Assembly (NCBI GenBank): GCA_902543145.1 | Contig: CACBXG010000002.1 | Coordinates: 166,001 to 230,000 of the forward strand | Reading direction: 5' to 3' | DNA from: an uncultured SAR116 cluster alpha proteobacterium | Lineage (GTDB): Bacteria; Pseudomonadota; Alphaproteobacteria; Puniceispirillales; Marisalimonadaceae | DNA: 64,000 nucleotides | Shown here: in pieces, positions 25,774 to 34,651 of the stretch | Numbering within the stretch: the first letter of the stretch is position 1 | Layout of the letters: each line of letters begins with the position of its first letter | Program-made: the position numbers and the translations under genes | The notes under the pieces: model-generated | Told to the model about the DNA's origin: nothing | The model's database searches: none | What the model saw: the letters and a program-made list of their open reading frames with translations, nothing else

Positions 25774-27125
25774 AACCAAATATCACTTGTGCAATCACCT
25801 CCAGGGTAACGGCTTTCGTGACAACGACTTGGGCCATTAGGTTCATTGCCAAAGTTTACAACAAAATCTTCATTAATTTTCATACCACCATTTTTCACAT
25901 CGCAGTTGATCATTAGCATTACGCCACCATTGGTTCTAATTTCTGGATAAAATTGATTATCCCAAGTTGAAAAAAGTGATGTAGTTACATACATACGTTT
26001 CCCATCTAAAGATAATTGGTACATCTGTGGACCTCCAGCAATTTTGACACCATTTACTATTGGAGCTTTGCCAAGAAGACCACCCATCCAAACTTGACCT
26101 GTTAAAACTGGATTGTGTGGGTCAGTAATATCATATTGTCGCATATCACCGTGAAGCCAATTATTTATGTAAAGGTATTTATCATCCATAGAAACTAAAA
26201 GAGCTGACATAACTCCTGGAATAGGAATAGGCCAATCTGGTTGAGGTTCATTATCAATATCTATTATCTTTTCCCATTCCCAGCTACCATTTTTGGTTTT
26301 CCAAAAATGTATTACGTTTGCACTTAAGGCTGCACCACAAAACCCGTGGCAACTATTTGGATTGTGTAAAAACTTTACTTCTAAAGGAATGAGTCCATCT
26401 TCTCCTAAATACATCGTTTGAATTGGCTTTTTCTTCTCAAAATCCCAAATATGTAAACGTCTTCCATATTTAAGATGGCCAACTTCTTCAAGATCAAAGC
26501 CTGGCATAAAAGTGTTTGGTGCAGCCCATTCTGAGCTAACCATTACATTGTGACGTGGTTGATACCAAAAATCATAACTAAAAGGAATATCACCCATCGA
26601 GTTTTCCCAACGCCCTAAAATTTCAAAGTCTTTGTTAAGATGTAAGTAACCTCCTGGAGCTTCACCTTTAGCGTCTCCAAGGAAAGAAATAATTATCTCT
26701 GATCCTAAGCAATGAACGGTGTGTGGTCCTGATAAATTAGTTTTAGTTTTAATTTCGGTCCCTTGGATAATTTTGTGTATTCTAGGTGCTTTTGGATTTG
26801 TTGCTGTATCAACAACATAAATATTATTTGATCTAACACCTGGAACAAGAAGATATCTTCTACTCATACTTTTATCACCATGACAAGATGAACATGCATT
26901 CCAACCCATATGATGTAGTTCATCTCCTATTCCTGGCATTTCCAGTCTATGTATTACTTTTGAATAACTTTCACTTTTTGGGTCAACATCAATTGTTGCT
27001 AAGTAATCAGGTTTTTGAATGCCAGTGCCAGTATAAATAGCTATAGTGTAAAGTAATTGTTCACTTGGTGCTCTAATGGCTTCAGAAGGACTTGCATACC
27101 CTGGACCGCAACATAATCCTTCCAT
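25770..27125 (-). CDS. mtoX: Methanethiol oxidase / selenium-binding protein SBP56 family
   Basis: A 451-residue protein of the SBP56 family. Motifs are CCGPGYASP at the N-terminus, GDELHHMGWNACSSCHGD, RRYLLVPGVRSNNIYVVDT, LGDAKGEAPGGYLHL and NSCHGFCG. Bacterial members oxidise methanethiol (from DMSP, methionine or DMS breakdown) to formaldehyde, H2S and H2O2 and contain copper. Unlike the periplasmic Hyphomicrobium enzyme there is no signal peptide, so this one is probably cytoplasmic. It leads an overlapping operon with ferredoxin and a CoA-binding protein. The gene symbol is by family. Confidence 0.85.
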   Translation of the reverse strand: MEGLCCGPGYASPSEAIRAPSEQLLYTIAIYTGTGIQKPDYLATIDVDPKSESYSKVIHRLEMPGIGDELHHMGWNACSSCHGDKSMSRRYLLVPGVRSNNIYVVDTATNPKAPRIHKIIQGTEIKTKTNLSGPHTVHCLGSEIIISFLGDAKGEAPGGYLHLNKDFEILGRWENSMGDIPFSYDFWYQPRHNVMVSSEWAAPNTFMPGFDLEEVGHLKYGRRLHIWDFEKKKPIQTMYLGEDGLIPLEVKFLHNPNSCHGFCGAALSANVIHFWKTKNGSWEWEKIIDIDNEPQPDWPIPIPGVMSALLVSMDDKYLYINNWLHGDMRQYDITDPHNPVLTGQVWMGGLLGKAPIVNGVKIAGGPQMYQLSLDGKRMYVTTSLFSTWDNQFYPEIRTNGGVMLMINCDVKNGGMKINEDFVVNFGNEPNGPSRCHESRYPGGDCTSDIWL

Positions 27126-27196
27126 AAAAATCTCCTAATAATATTAAATGATATAAGAAAACTACAATAAATTCACCCTAAGGTAAAAGGTAATTT

Positions 27197-28102
27197 TTAA
27201 GCCAAATTATCAATATAATCTTTAATCCCTCTTTCTATTGAATATTTAGGTTCCCACTGAATATCATTCTTAATTTTTTTCAAACTAAAAAGTTTCCTTT
27301 CACTCACAGAGTTATGATTTGAAAAGTTCACTTGCAAATTGTCTATGTGTTTACTGACTTCATTAACTATCTTGTCATATGAGGGAAAATCTGGCCCAGA
27401 AACATTGTAATCATAAAAATGTTCTTTTTTATGAAATAAACATTTTTCTATACATGAGACTACATCATCTACATAAACATACGGCCAACAAAAATTGCTT
27501 TTAAATGGTAATGTAATTTCTTTATTTTTAATTCCTGAATTTATAATGTCATTGATAAAACAGCTGGTTGATCTTCTATGACCATAGATAGTTGATAACC
27601 TTAAAGATATTATATCCATATTATAGTTTTCATAATACTTCTTTAATAATAAATCACATGAAGCCTTTGTTGCCCCATATAGATTTTCTGGAGCAAATCT
27701 ATAATCTTCTGTAGTGTCACTTTCTGCAAGCTCCCCATATGCTGAAATAGAAGAGCAGAAAATAAATCTATTAATTTTTTTACAAATTCTAGTGGCTTCA
27801 ATTAAATACATAGTAAAAAAAATATTATTTTCGATGATTATATTTGGATTTTCATTTGCCAACATTGGACCAGAAATTCCACCTGTATGAATAATTTTTG
27901 TTATATCGTACTTTTCTAATAAATTTGTAACATCCTCAACACTATTTAAAGGAATTGAAATATGCTTATAGTTTTCGTTACATTCTGAGTTAATAACTGG
28001 GTCAATACCAACAATTAGATTACTCTTGTTTAAAAGTTTTGTAACTAAGGGAGTACCAACTAAACCAGATGAACCTGTAATAAGGATGTTTTCTAAATTC
28101 AT
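27197..28102 (-). CDS. NAD-dependent epimerase/dehydratase (extended SDR)
   Basis: A 301-residue extended short-chain dehydrogenase. The cofactor motif is ITGSSGLVGTPLVTKLL, and the active-site YGATKAS (YxxxK) follows the Ser-bearing FCSSISAYGE. The C-terminus (YDYNVSGPDFPSYDKIVNEV) resembles UDP-sugar epimerase relatives. The substrate is uncertain: a nucleotide sugar, sugar acid or other keto compound. It lies 71 bases upstream of the methanethiol oxidase gene on the same strand. Confidence 0.82.
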   Translation of the reverse strand: MNLENILITGSSGLVGTPLVTKLLNKSNLIVGIDPVINSECNENYKHISIPLNSVEDVTNLLEKYDITKIIHTGGISGPMLANENPNIIIENNIFFTMYLIEATRICKKINRFIFCSSISAYGELAESDTTEDYRFAPENLYGATKASCDLLLKKYYENYNMDIISLRLSTIYGHRRSTSCFINDIINSGIKNKEITLPFKSNFCWPYVYVDDVVSCIEKCLFHKKEHFYDYNVSGPDFPSYDKIVNEVSKHIDNLQVNFSNHNSVSERKLFSLKKIKNDIQWEPKYSIERGIKDYIDNLA

Positions 28103-28208
28103 ATTTTCTCTCTACATTTTTTGAATAATTTCTTATAATTTAATTATTGAAAATTTAACAAGCTTATTGATAAAATTAAATGATTAATCTTTTTTGAAGG
28201 AGGTTTAA

Positions 28209-28814
28209 ATGAAATTGTATTTTGCCCCTAACTCACGCGCGGTTAGAATAGCCTGGCTTCTTGAAGAATTAGGTATGGACTATGAAATAGAAAAATATTC
28301 AGTAGGCGATAAAGCTCTTAGAACTCCAGAATATTATAAATTACATCCAATGGGTAGAGTTCCTGTACTGGAGGATGATAGTATCAAAATTTATGAGTCT
28401 GGTGCAATTGTGGAATACCTACTATCCAAATATGATAAAGGAAAATTCTGTCCTGACAAAACAGACCCAACCTTTCCTTATTATCTACAATGGCTTCATT
28501 ATGCTGAAGGCTCAATCATGCCACAAGTTAATACAATTGTTGTAGAGACTATCTTACTACCTCCAGAACGAAAGAACGAAGTTAACGTCGCAAGAGCTTT
28601 TAAACTTTTAAATGTGGCACTATTAAACGTAAATAATAACTTAGAAAGTAAAGACTTTTTAACTGGTACATTTTCTGGAGCTGATATAATGACAGGACAC
28701 GCATGTATAGGAGCAAAAAGAGTAGGTGCAGACATTTCAGATTTGACTAATGTAGAAAAGTATATTGATCGTTTATTGTCTAGACCTGCATTGCAAGAAG
28801 CTATAAAAATTTAA
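28209..28814 (+). CDS. Glutathione S-transferase
   Basis: A 201-residue cytosolic GST. The N-terminal thioredoxin fold starts MKLYFAPNSRAVRIAWLLEEL and has the cis-Pro GRVPVLEDD and glutathione-contacting YESGAIVEYLL. The C-terminal helical domain carries the N-capping TGTFSGADIMTGHAC. The Ser or Asn near residue 8-9 would be the thiol-activating residue. A GGAGG ribosome-binding site precedes the ATG. It converges on the acyl-CoA dehydrogenase gene five bases away. Confidence 0.88.
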   Translation: MKLYFAPNSRAVRIAWLLEELGMDYEIEKYSVGDKALRTPEYYKLHPMGRVPVLEDDSIKIYESGAIVEYLLSKYDKGKFCPDKTDPTFPYYLQWLHYAEGSIMPQVNTIVVETILLPPERKNEVNVARAFKLLNVALLNVNNNLESKDFLTGTFSGADIMTGHACIGAKRVGADISDLTNVEKYIDRLLSRPALQEAIKI

Positions 28815-28819
28815 TTTAT

Positions 28820-30487
28820 TTAAATTAAATTATTTATGAGATCATAATCGATATCATCTCTTGTGATAGGACTATTTTTATCAATTTTATATTTAATAAT
28901 TAACTCACTAATTTTAGATCTATAAGCTAAATCTTCACAATAGTTTCCCTCTTCAATAAGGAAAATAGCTGAGCTTAGGTAATATAAAGATGTAGTTATT
29001 TGCCTTGATGAAGAAGTAAAATCTTCTTTTACTTCATTTTCAACAAAATAAAAAACGTCATCTATGACAGATAATAAATGTTTTTCGTGTTCTTTTTCAG
29101 AATTAATTTTGACGGAATTTACGAGAAAATTTTTAAATATTTGTAAATTATTGTCTTTTTTAAGAGCTCTAATTGTATCTAAAGATATTATATTACTAGT
29201 GCCTTCCCAAATAGAACCAAGATGGGAGTCTCTCAAAATTTTTGGATCAAGCCAATCTTCTATGTAGCCTAAACCACCTCTAATCTCCATTGCATCTCCA
29301 GCAACTTTTCTAACATCTCTACATGCTCTAAATTTAATAAGAGGTGTTATTATCCTAAAAATTTTCTGCGAAACAATATCTCCTTTATCTGCTTTTTTTA
29401 AGAGATCTGCTGCTTTAAATACGATAGATCTAGAAGCTTCTGTAACTATCAGAATCTTTAAAAGTTGTTTTTGCATTAAAGGAAGATCAATTAATTTTTT
29501 ATTAAATGCATGACGATTATTTGAAATAAACAAGCTTTCTTGAAGACACCTTTGCATCATACCAGATGCTCTAACACCATTAGATAGCCTAGACATATTT
29601 ATCATGTCGGTCATTTGTTTAAAACCCTCATCAGGATTACCTACAAGATAAGCAAATGCTCTATTTAATTTAATCTCACCACTCGCAAAAGATCTTCCTC
29701 CTAATTTATCTTTTAATCTTATAATTTCATAATTATTTTGAATTCCATTTTCTAGTTTTTTTGGCAAAAGAAATAATGCAAGTCCTTTTGTTCCACTGAT
29801 GGTTTTATTATGTCTAGCAAGAACCATAGCCAGATCTGCATCTGGATTAGAGCAAAACCACTTATCTCCTGTTAAAAACCAATTTCCATCCTCATATTCA
29901 GCATATGTATCAATAGACCCCACGTCTGATCCTGCATGTTGTTCTGTCATAAACATGGCACCTTGAAATAGATGATCAAGATCTTGAGAAGTTAATTGAT
30001 CAAAGAATTTGTCAATTAATGTTTTGTCTCCAAATTTTTTAAGAGTTCGTGTTAAAGAATCTGTCATACTTAATGGACAACAAAGACCAAATTCACTTTG
30101 AACAAATAAAAATGTAAGTCCATATTTTACTATGGGCGGAAGCGGTTGTTGCATTCCAAAAACACCATGCCTATGCGACATTGCTGCTAAACCAAATTTT
30201 TCAAAAGCAAACTTTTCAATTTTTATAAAGTCAGGGTGTTTTTCAATATCATTTGATAATTCACCAACTCTTGATCTTATTTTCAATTTTGGAGGGTTTT
30301 TATCAGCTGACAAGGCTAATTCTTCTAATTCAGAACCTACTATCTCTCCTAACTCAATAAACTTGTTTTCAACTTGTTCAAATAATTCCTTTCCACAGTA
30401 ATATTCTAATAATTTTGAAAACGACTTATCCCTTAAATAAGCGTTTATTCCTTTACTATCTGGAATATTATTTGAAGAAAGAACCAC
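28820..30487 (-). CDS. AidB-like acyl-CoA dehydrogenase
   Basis: A 555-residue flavoprotein, longer than ordinary acyl-CoA dehydrogenases (about 380) and close to AidB (541). It has an N-terminal helical extension, then MTEQHAGSDVGSIDT and FLTGDKWFCSNPDADLAMVLAR (FAD-binding middle domain), and MEIRGGLGYIEDWLDPKILRDSHLGSIWEGTSNIISLD near the C-terminus. AidB binds DNA and has weak dehydrogenase activity linked to alkylation stress. This one may instead be a genuine long-type dehydrogenase. Monocistronic. Confidence 0.85.
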   Translation of the reverse strand: MVLSSNNIPDSKGINAYLRDKSFSKLLEYYCGKELFEQVENKFIELGEIVGSELEELALSADKNPPKLKIRSRVGELSNDIEKHPDFIKIEKFAFEKFGLAAMSHRHGVFGMQQPLPPIVKYGLTFLFVQSEFGLCCPLSMTDSLTRTLKKFGDKTLIDKFFDQLTSQDLDHLFQGAMFMTEQHAGSDVGSIDTYAEYEDGNWFLTGDKWFCSNPDADLAMVLARHNKTISGTKGLALFLLPKKLENGIQNNYEIIRLKDKLGGRSFASGEIKLNRAFAYLVGNPDEGFKQMTDMINMSRLSNGVRASGMMQRCLQESLFISNNRHAFNKKLIDLPLMQKQLLKILIVTEASRSIVFKAADLLKKADKGDIVSQKIFRIITPLIKFRACRDVRKVAGDAMEIRGGLGYIEDWLDPKILRDSHLGSIWEGTSNIISLDTIRALKKDNNLQIFKNFLVNSVKINSEKEHEKHLLSVIDDVFYFVENEVKEDFTSSSRQITTSLYYLSSAIFLIEEGNYCEDLAYRSKISELIIKYKIDKNSPITRDDIDYDLINNLI

Positions 30488-30591
30488 TTTTAAACCTAAT
30501 TATAATAGCTATGATAAAATTCTAAGTTTGAATTATATAATTATGAAAGCTAGTAATCATATAACTAACAAGACTTAAATTACAGAGTAAT

Positions 30592-30849
30592 TCAATTTTT
30601 AGATAATTGATATACTTCGTGTGATAAGCCAAGTTCTTTTTCCATTTGTTTAAATTCATCTGACGACATAAACTGTCCAACCATATCAGGGTTAAAGACT
30701 TCTGTACTAATCATTGCTGTTTCATCATCTACCTTACCAACAATCGTGTTTCTCATCATTTGAGACTGAACTTCTGCATCTGCGTCAAATTTTTTCTTCC
30801 ATTCATCGTAAGTAGTATTTTTAATCTTCACAATTATAAGAGTGTTCAT
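30592..30849 (-). CDS. Small ABM-like protein, unknown
   Basis: An 85-residue acidic protein (MNTLIIVKIKNTTYDEWKKKFDADAEVQSQM) with a beta-alpha-beta pattern and a conserved-looking VGKVDDETAMISTEVFNPDMVGQFMSSDEF. The layout resembles DUF1330/ABM ferredoxin-like dimers. No function is known to me. It sits 24 bases after another small protein of similar size, suggesting a two-gene unit. Confidence 0.55.
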   Translation of the reverse strand: MNTLIIVKIKNTTYDEWKKKFDADAEVQSQMMRNTIVGKVDDETAMISTEVFNPDMVGQFMSSDEFKQMEKELGLSHEVYQLSKN

Positions 30850-30873
30850 GTATCAATCCTTTGATTTTATAAT

Positions 30874-31155
30874 CTAATCGGTTACGTCCATTACATTTGA
30901 CATCTCTTTTATGTCATTATGAAACATGCCCGCCATATCACCTAAAGTGTCTAAAATAGCTTGAGGAGAGTTTGCTTTCCACCAACAATACATAACCATA
31001 TCGTTCTTTTCATTATTCCAATTCATTTGAAAATTTGCATTTTCATTTTTCATATTTTTACGCACATCGTCTGGCGTCATATCTTTCATTGCTTCAAAAT
31101 ACTGATCTCTCATTTCTTCAGACTTAAATTTATGTTCTATCATGTAATCTTTCAT
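30874..31155 (-). CDS. Small acidic Met-rich protein, unknown
   Basis: A 93-residue ORF rich in Met, Asp and Asn. It begins MKDYMIEHKFKSEEMRDQYFEAM and has a central strand MVMYCWWKANSPQAILDTL, a pattern compatible with another dimeric alpha/beta-barrel protein. An AGGAG precedes the start. Cotranscription with the 85-residue gene downstream is likely. The unusual Met content (about 12 of 93) is worth noting beside the copper-related genes across the divergent promoter region. Confidence 0.5.
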   Translation of the reverse strand: MKDYMIEHKFKSEEMRDQYFEAMKDMTPDDVRKNMKNENANFQMNWNNEKNDMVMYCWWKANSPQAILDTLGDMAGMFHNDIKEMSNVMDVTD

Positions 31156-31321
31156 TTATTATCTCCTAAAATTTATATATTATTATGATTAATTTTTTTA
31201 TAACTTCAAAATCTTATTTTAATAAAATTAATTAACTATTCTATTTTAATAGTATTTAAATTATTTAATTAAATAATTAACAGTTAAATGTTGCATTATA
31301 ATTAAAATTTTAATTTTTTTC

Positions 31322-31352
31322 TTTACCTTCCTCTTAGGGAAGGGTTTAAAGA
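31322..31352 (+). promoter_or_regulatory. CueR/MerR-type promoter with 19-bp spacer
   Basis: TTTACC (31322-31327) and TAAAGA (31347-31352) are separated by exactly 19 bases. The spacer overlaps a dyad, CCTTCC (31326-31331) / GGAAGG (31338-31343). MerR-family activators such as CueR use 19-20-bp spacers, and the CueR box (ACCTTCC-N7-GGAAGGT) is nearly the same. It precedes a DUF4396/cytochrome c/multicopper oxidase operon. The start codon is only about ten bases beyond the predicted transcription start. Confidence 0.45.
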
Positions 31353-31368
31353 TTATTTTGGAGTTAAA

Positions 31369-31812
31369 ATGATTATTCAAGATGTCATACAGATAAACTG
31401 GTTCTGCCAACATACTTGGTTACAGTCGTCTAAAAATACTTTGTGGTGTTTGCTTGGATGTTGTATTGGAGATTTTGGTACAATTGCATATTTTCAATTC
31501 ATGCAGATTGACTGGCCCGTTATATTAATTATGTCACTGGCCATTGTTAATGGAATATTGACATCTATTGCACTTGAAACTTTTATACTGTCAAAGCAAA
31601 TGTCTATGAAATTAGCCTTTAAAACAGCAATTGGGATGTCTTTAGTTTCTATGGTCTCTATGGAATTAGCTATGAATTTAACTGATGTTGTACTAACTGG
31701 TGGTGCTATTTTAACATGGTGGGTTATTCCTTTTATGCTTATCGCAGGATTTGTAACACCCCTTCCATACAATTACTGGCGATTAAAAGCATTAGGCAAA
31801 GCATGTCATTAA
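31369..31812 (+). CDS. DUF4396 membrane protein
   Basis: A 147-residue membrane protein with about four helices. Its features fit DUF4396: the CIGDFGTIAYFQF helix, VNGILTSIALETFIL, SMVSMELAMNLTD and the end GFVTPLPYNYWRLKALGKACH. Met, Cys and His residues within and near the helices are suggestive of copper handling. DUF4396 genes often sit beside multicopper oxidases. The stop overlaps the cytochrome c start, and GGAG precedes the ATG. Confidence 0.8.
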   Translation: MIIQDVIQINWFCQHTWLQSSKNTLWCLLGCCIGDFGTIAYFQFMQIDWPVILIMSLAIVNGILTSIALETFILSKQMSMKLAFKTAIGMSLVSMVSMELAMNLTDVVLTGGAILTWWVIPFMLIAGFVTPLPYNYWRLKALGKACH

Positions 31813-32303
31813 ATTTTAAAGGTTTTACTAAAAATAAATTTTTGTTTTTAATATTAATTCCTTCAATAATTTTAATGTTTGGGATGATTGTATATTTGGC
31901 TGATGAAAAAGTCGCTCAAGCAGCTATCACTTTAAATCCTGATAATAAAGAAACTATTTCACTAGGAAAATCTGTATACGTTCAAAATTGTGCATCATGC
32001 CATGGTGCAAAATTAGAAGGTCAAAATGATTGGATGTCCAGACTGCCAAATGGATTAATGCCTGCTCCACCACATGACGAAACAGGTCACACTTGGCATC
32101 ATAGTGATAAATATTTATTCATGATAACAAAATACGGTATTGAAGATATTATAGGTCAAAAATATCCTAACAATATGCCCGCTTATAAAGATATTCTCTC
32201 GGATAAAGAAATTATTTCAGTATTATCTTATATAAAAAGTACATGGCCAAACAAAGTAAAAAAAATCCATGACCAAATCAATAATCGTGAGAAATCAAAG
32301 TAA
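31803..32303 (+). CDS. Membrane-anchored mono-haem cytochrome c
   Basis: The track begins at 31716 inside DUF4396. I place the start at the ATG at 31803 (MSLNFKGFTKNK), which overlaps the DUF4396 stop by ten bases and gives an N-terminal anchor or signal helix (FLFLILIPSIILMFGMIVYL). The mature part, about 166 residues in total, has one haem motif CASCH and the axial Met in NMPAYKDIL. It probably shuttles electrons between the adjoining multicopper oxidase and the respiratory chain. Confidence 0.85.
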   Translation: MSLNFKGFTKNKFLFLILIPSIILMFGMIVYLADEKVAQAAITLNPDNKETISLGKSVYVQNCASCHGAKLEGQNDWMSRLPNGLMPAPPHDETGHTWHHSDKYLFMITKYGIEDIIGQKYPNNMPAYKDILSDKEIISVLSYIKSTWPNKVKKIHDQINNREKSK

Positions 32304-32320
32304 CATCAATTGAAATATTA

Positions 32321-33718
32321 ATGGAAATAAATATGCTATCTCGACGTGAATTTTTAAATTTTTCAGCAGCGACAATTGCTTTAACATCTTTACCTAATCA
32401 AATTCAATCTAACCAATTAATTCGCAATTATAAGTTAACAGCTGAGATCACTCCACATTTATTTGATAAGAAAGGTGTCTCAGATAGCTTATGGTTGTAT
32501 AACAAACAATCACCTGGGCCAGTCATTGAGGCAAAAGAAAATGATATCATAAGAGTTGAGTTTGTTAACAATTTAGATGAAGCCAGCACAATCCACTGGC
32601 ATGGTATAAAAAATATTAATAAGATGGATGGTGTTCCATATTTAACTCAAGACCCAGTTCAACCTGGAGAAACTTTTATATATGAATTTCCAGTTAATGA
32701 TGCAGGAACATTTTGGTACCATGCACATTTTGAAACTTGGAAACAAATTTCAAAAGGTTTATATGGGCCTTTGGTAGTCAAAAATAATTTAGATAAACAA
32801 TTTGATAATGATATAATTATATTAGCTGATGATTGGAGATTGAATAAAAATTATCAATTAGATAGAAAATCATTTGGCTCACTTCATGATTGGTCACATG
32901 CAGGGAGAATTGGAAATTGGCTTACTATTAATGGAAAAAAATTTCCTGAATACTCTGTAAATAAAAATGGCTATGCAAGATTAAGATTTATCAATGCCTC
33001 TAATGCAAGAATACTCTCATTTGGCTCTAGTTTAAATAGAATGAAGATCATCTCAATAGATGGGATGTCGGTTGAACCATTTATTCAAGATAAATTTGAT
33101 TTGGGGCCAGGTCAAAGAGTTGATTTGTTAATAAAAACTTATGATATGTCAACAATTGATTTCTTTGAAGTCAGTGGTAAAAAACCGTTAAATGCTTTCA
33201 AGCTAAATGTTAATCAAGGTAGTAAAAAAAATATTGTAAAAAAAGAAATAAAACTACAATCTTTAAAAAAAATACCACCCTATAAAAATGCAAAAATATT
33301 AAAAATTCACATGCAAGGCGGTGCAATGGGAAATCTTGCTAAAGCCTATTTTGAAGGTGTAGAAAAAAATTTTCGTTCATTAGCAATGGAAGATAAAAAA
33401 TTTTGGGCATTTAACAAAAAGGTAGGTAAGTATGAACATTCACTCGCATGTGTAAAAAAAGGCGAGATAATAATTTTAGATGTTTGGAATGACACAAGAT
33501 GGCCACATAGTATGCATTTGCATGGTAATCATTTCTATGTTGAATCAAAAGAATTTTCAGACAATGACAAATTAATTCTCAGAGACACATATCTCATGCA
33601 ACCAGGTGAAAAATCAAAATTTATATATTTAGCAGATAATCCTGGTAAATGGCTTTTTCATTGTCACATGTTGGAACATGCAGCTTCGGGTATGATAGGT
33701 TACATAGAAGTAGCATAA
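32321..33718 (+). CDS. Multicopper oxidase, Tat-exported
   Basis: A 465-residue three-domain laccase/CopA-like oxidase. The N-terminus carries a Tat signal (SRREFLNFSAA). All copper sites are visible: TIHWHGIKN, FWYHAHFE, HSMHLHGNHFYV and FHCHMLEHAASGM, giving the type 1 and trinuclear type 2/3 ligands. The Met after the last His cluster is the usual type 1 axial residue. Likely roles are Cu(I) detoxification or oxidation of phenols or metals. The start could also be the ATG four codons in. Confidence 0.9.
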   Translation: MEINMLSRREFLNFSAATIALTSLPNQIQSNQLIRNYKLTAEITPHLFDKKGVSDSLWLYNKQSPGPVIEAKENDIIRVEFVNNLDEASTIHWHGIKNINKMDGVPYLTQDPVQPGETFIYEFPVNDAGTFWYHAHFETWKQISKGLYGPLVVKNNLDKQFDNDIIILADDWRLNKNYQLDRKSFGSLHDWSHAGRIGNWLTINGKKFPEYSVNKNGYARLRFINASNARILSFGSSLNRMKIISIDGMSVEPFIQDKFDLGPGQRVDLLIKTYDMSTIDFFEVSGKKPLNAFKLNVNQGSKKNIVKKEIKLQSLKKIPPYKNAKILKIHMQGGAMGNLAKAYFEGVEKNFRSLAMEDKKFWAFNKKVGKYEHSLACVKKGEIIILDVWNDTRWPHSMHLHGNHFYVESKEFSDNDKLILRDTYLMQPGEKSKFIYLADNPGKWLFHCHMLEHAASGMIGYIEVA

Positions 33719-33745
33719 TTTTAAAATTAAGTTTTAATTTTTTAA

Positions 33746-34543
33746 CTAACCCCTTGGTTTTGATGATAATGAGCATCCACCGTCGACTACCATGAGATGT
33801 CCAGTAATGTATCTTGCCCAACTTGAAGACAGATAAACCACAGCTTTTCCAATATCCCAACCTTTTCCCTCTATCTGAATTAGAGAAGCATTTTGTCTTT
33901 GAGAACGATGTTGTTTGGTCATCCCATTTGAATAAACCATAGGTGTATAGACTGGACCTGGAAGAATACAATTCACTCTTATTCCGTCTGACCCATGATC
34001 CACTGCCATAGCTTGACTAAGCGATAAAACGGCCCCCTTAGAAGCAGAATATGTAGTAAAGCCTCTGGGTCTAGTAGCAGAAATAGAAGATATATTTACA
34101 ATTGATCCCCCATTTCCTGACTTTATCATTTCCGGAATAGCATATTTTGACATCAGAAACATTGGTTTAAGATTAATATCCATAACATGGTCCCAATTTT
34201 CTTCTGGTTCATCAACTACAGATAGCTTACTAGCAATACCTATATTGTTATCCAATATATCTAATCTTCCCCACTTACTTATAGCAAAATCTACAACTTT
34301 TTTGCATTGTTCAGATTTTGTTAAATCTCCACTAATACTTGTTGCTTCCCCGCCTCTATCTTTAATCATTTGAACAGTATTTTTTGCTAATGCATCATCC
34401 TTATCAGCAACGAGTACTTTTGCACCAGCCTCGGCTAATAATATAGATTCTGCTCTCCCATTTCCTATGTCTTTTCCAACTGCTCCGCCTCCAGCAACAA
34501 TGGCGACTTTATCTTTAAGACCAAAATCAAGGGATTCAATCAT
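33746..34543 (-). CDS. Short-chain dehydrogenase/reductase
   Basis: A classical SDR of about 265 residues. Cofactor motif VAGGGAVGKDIGNGRAE (a GGGx-G variant with an insertion), DNNIG for the NNAG strand, the catalytic Ser in IVNISSISATRP and YSASKGA (YxxxK). I start it at the ATG at 34543, which has a CGGAG ribosome-binding site, rather than the track start 16 codons upstream. The Gly-rich loop is longer than usual. Substrate unknown. Confidence 0.85.
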   Translation of the reverse strand: MIESLDFGLKDKVAIVAGGGAVGKDIGNGRAESILLAEAGAKVLVADKDDALAKNTVQMIKDRGGEATSISGDLTKSEQCKKVVDFAISKWGRLDILDNNIGIASKLSVVDEPEENWDHVMDINLKPMFLMSKYAIPEMIKSGNGGSIVNISSISATRPRGFTTYSASKGAVLSLSQAMAVDHGSDGIRVNCILPGPVYTPMVYSNGMTKQHRSQRQNASLIQIEGKGWDIGKAVVYLSSSWARYITGHLMVVDGGCSLSSKPRG

Positions 34544-34651
34544 TGTTCTTACTCCGAAAATAACTGTCAAATTTATATTAATTTTACACAATAATAGTAT
34601 GAAATAAAAAAAATTATTTATTTAAATTTTATTTAAACCTAATGTTAATTT

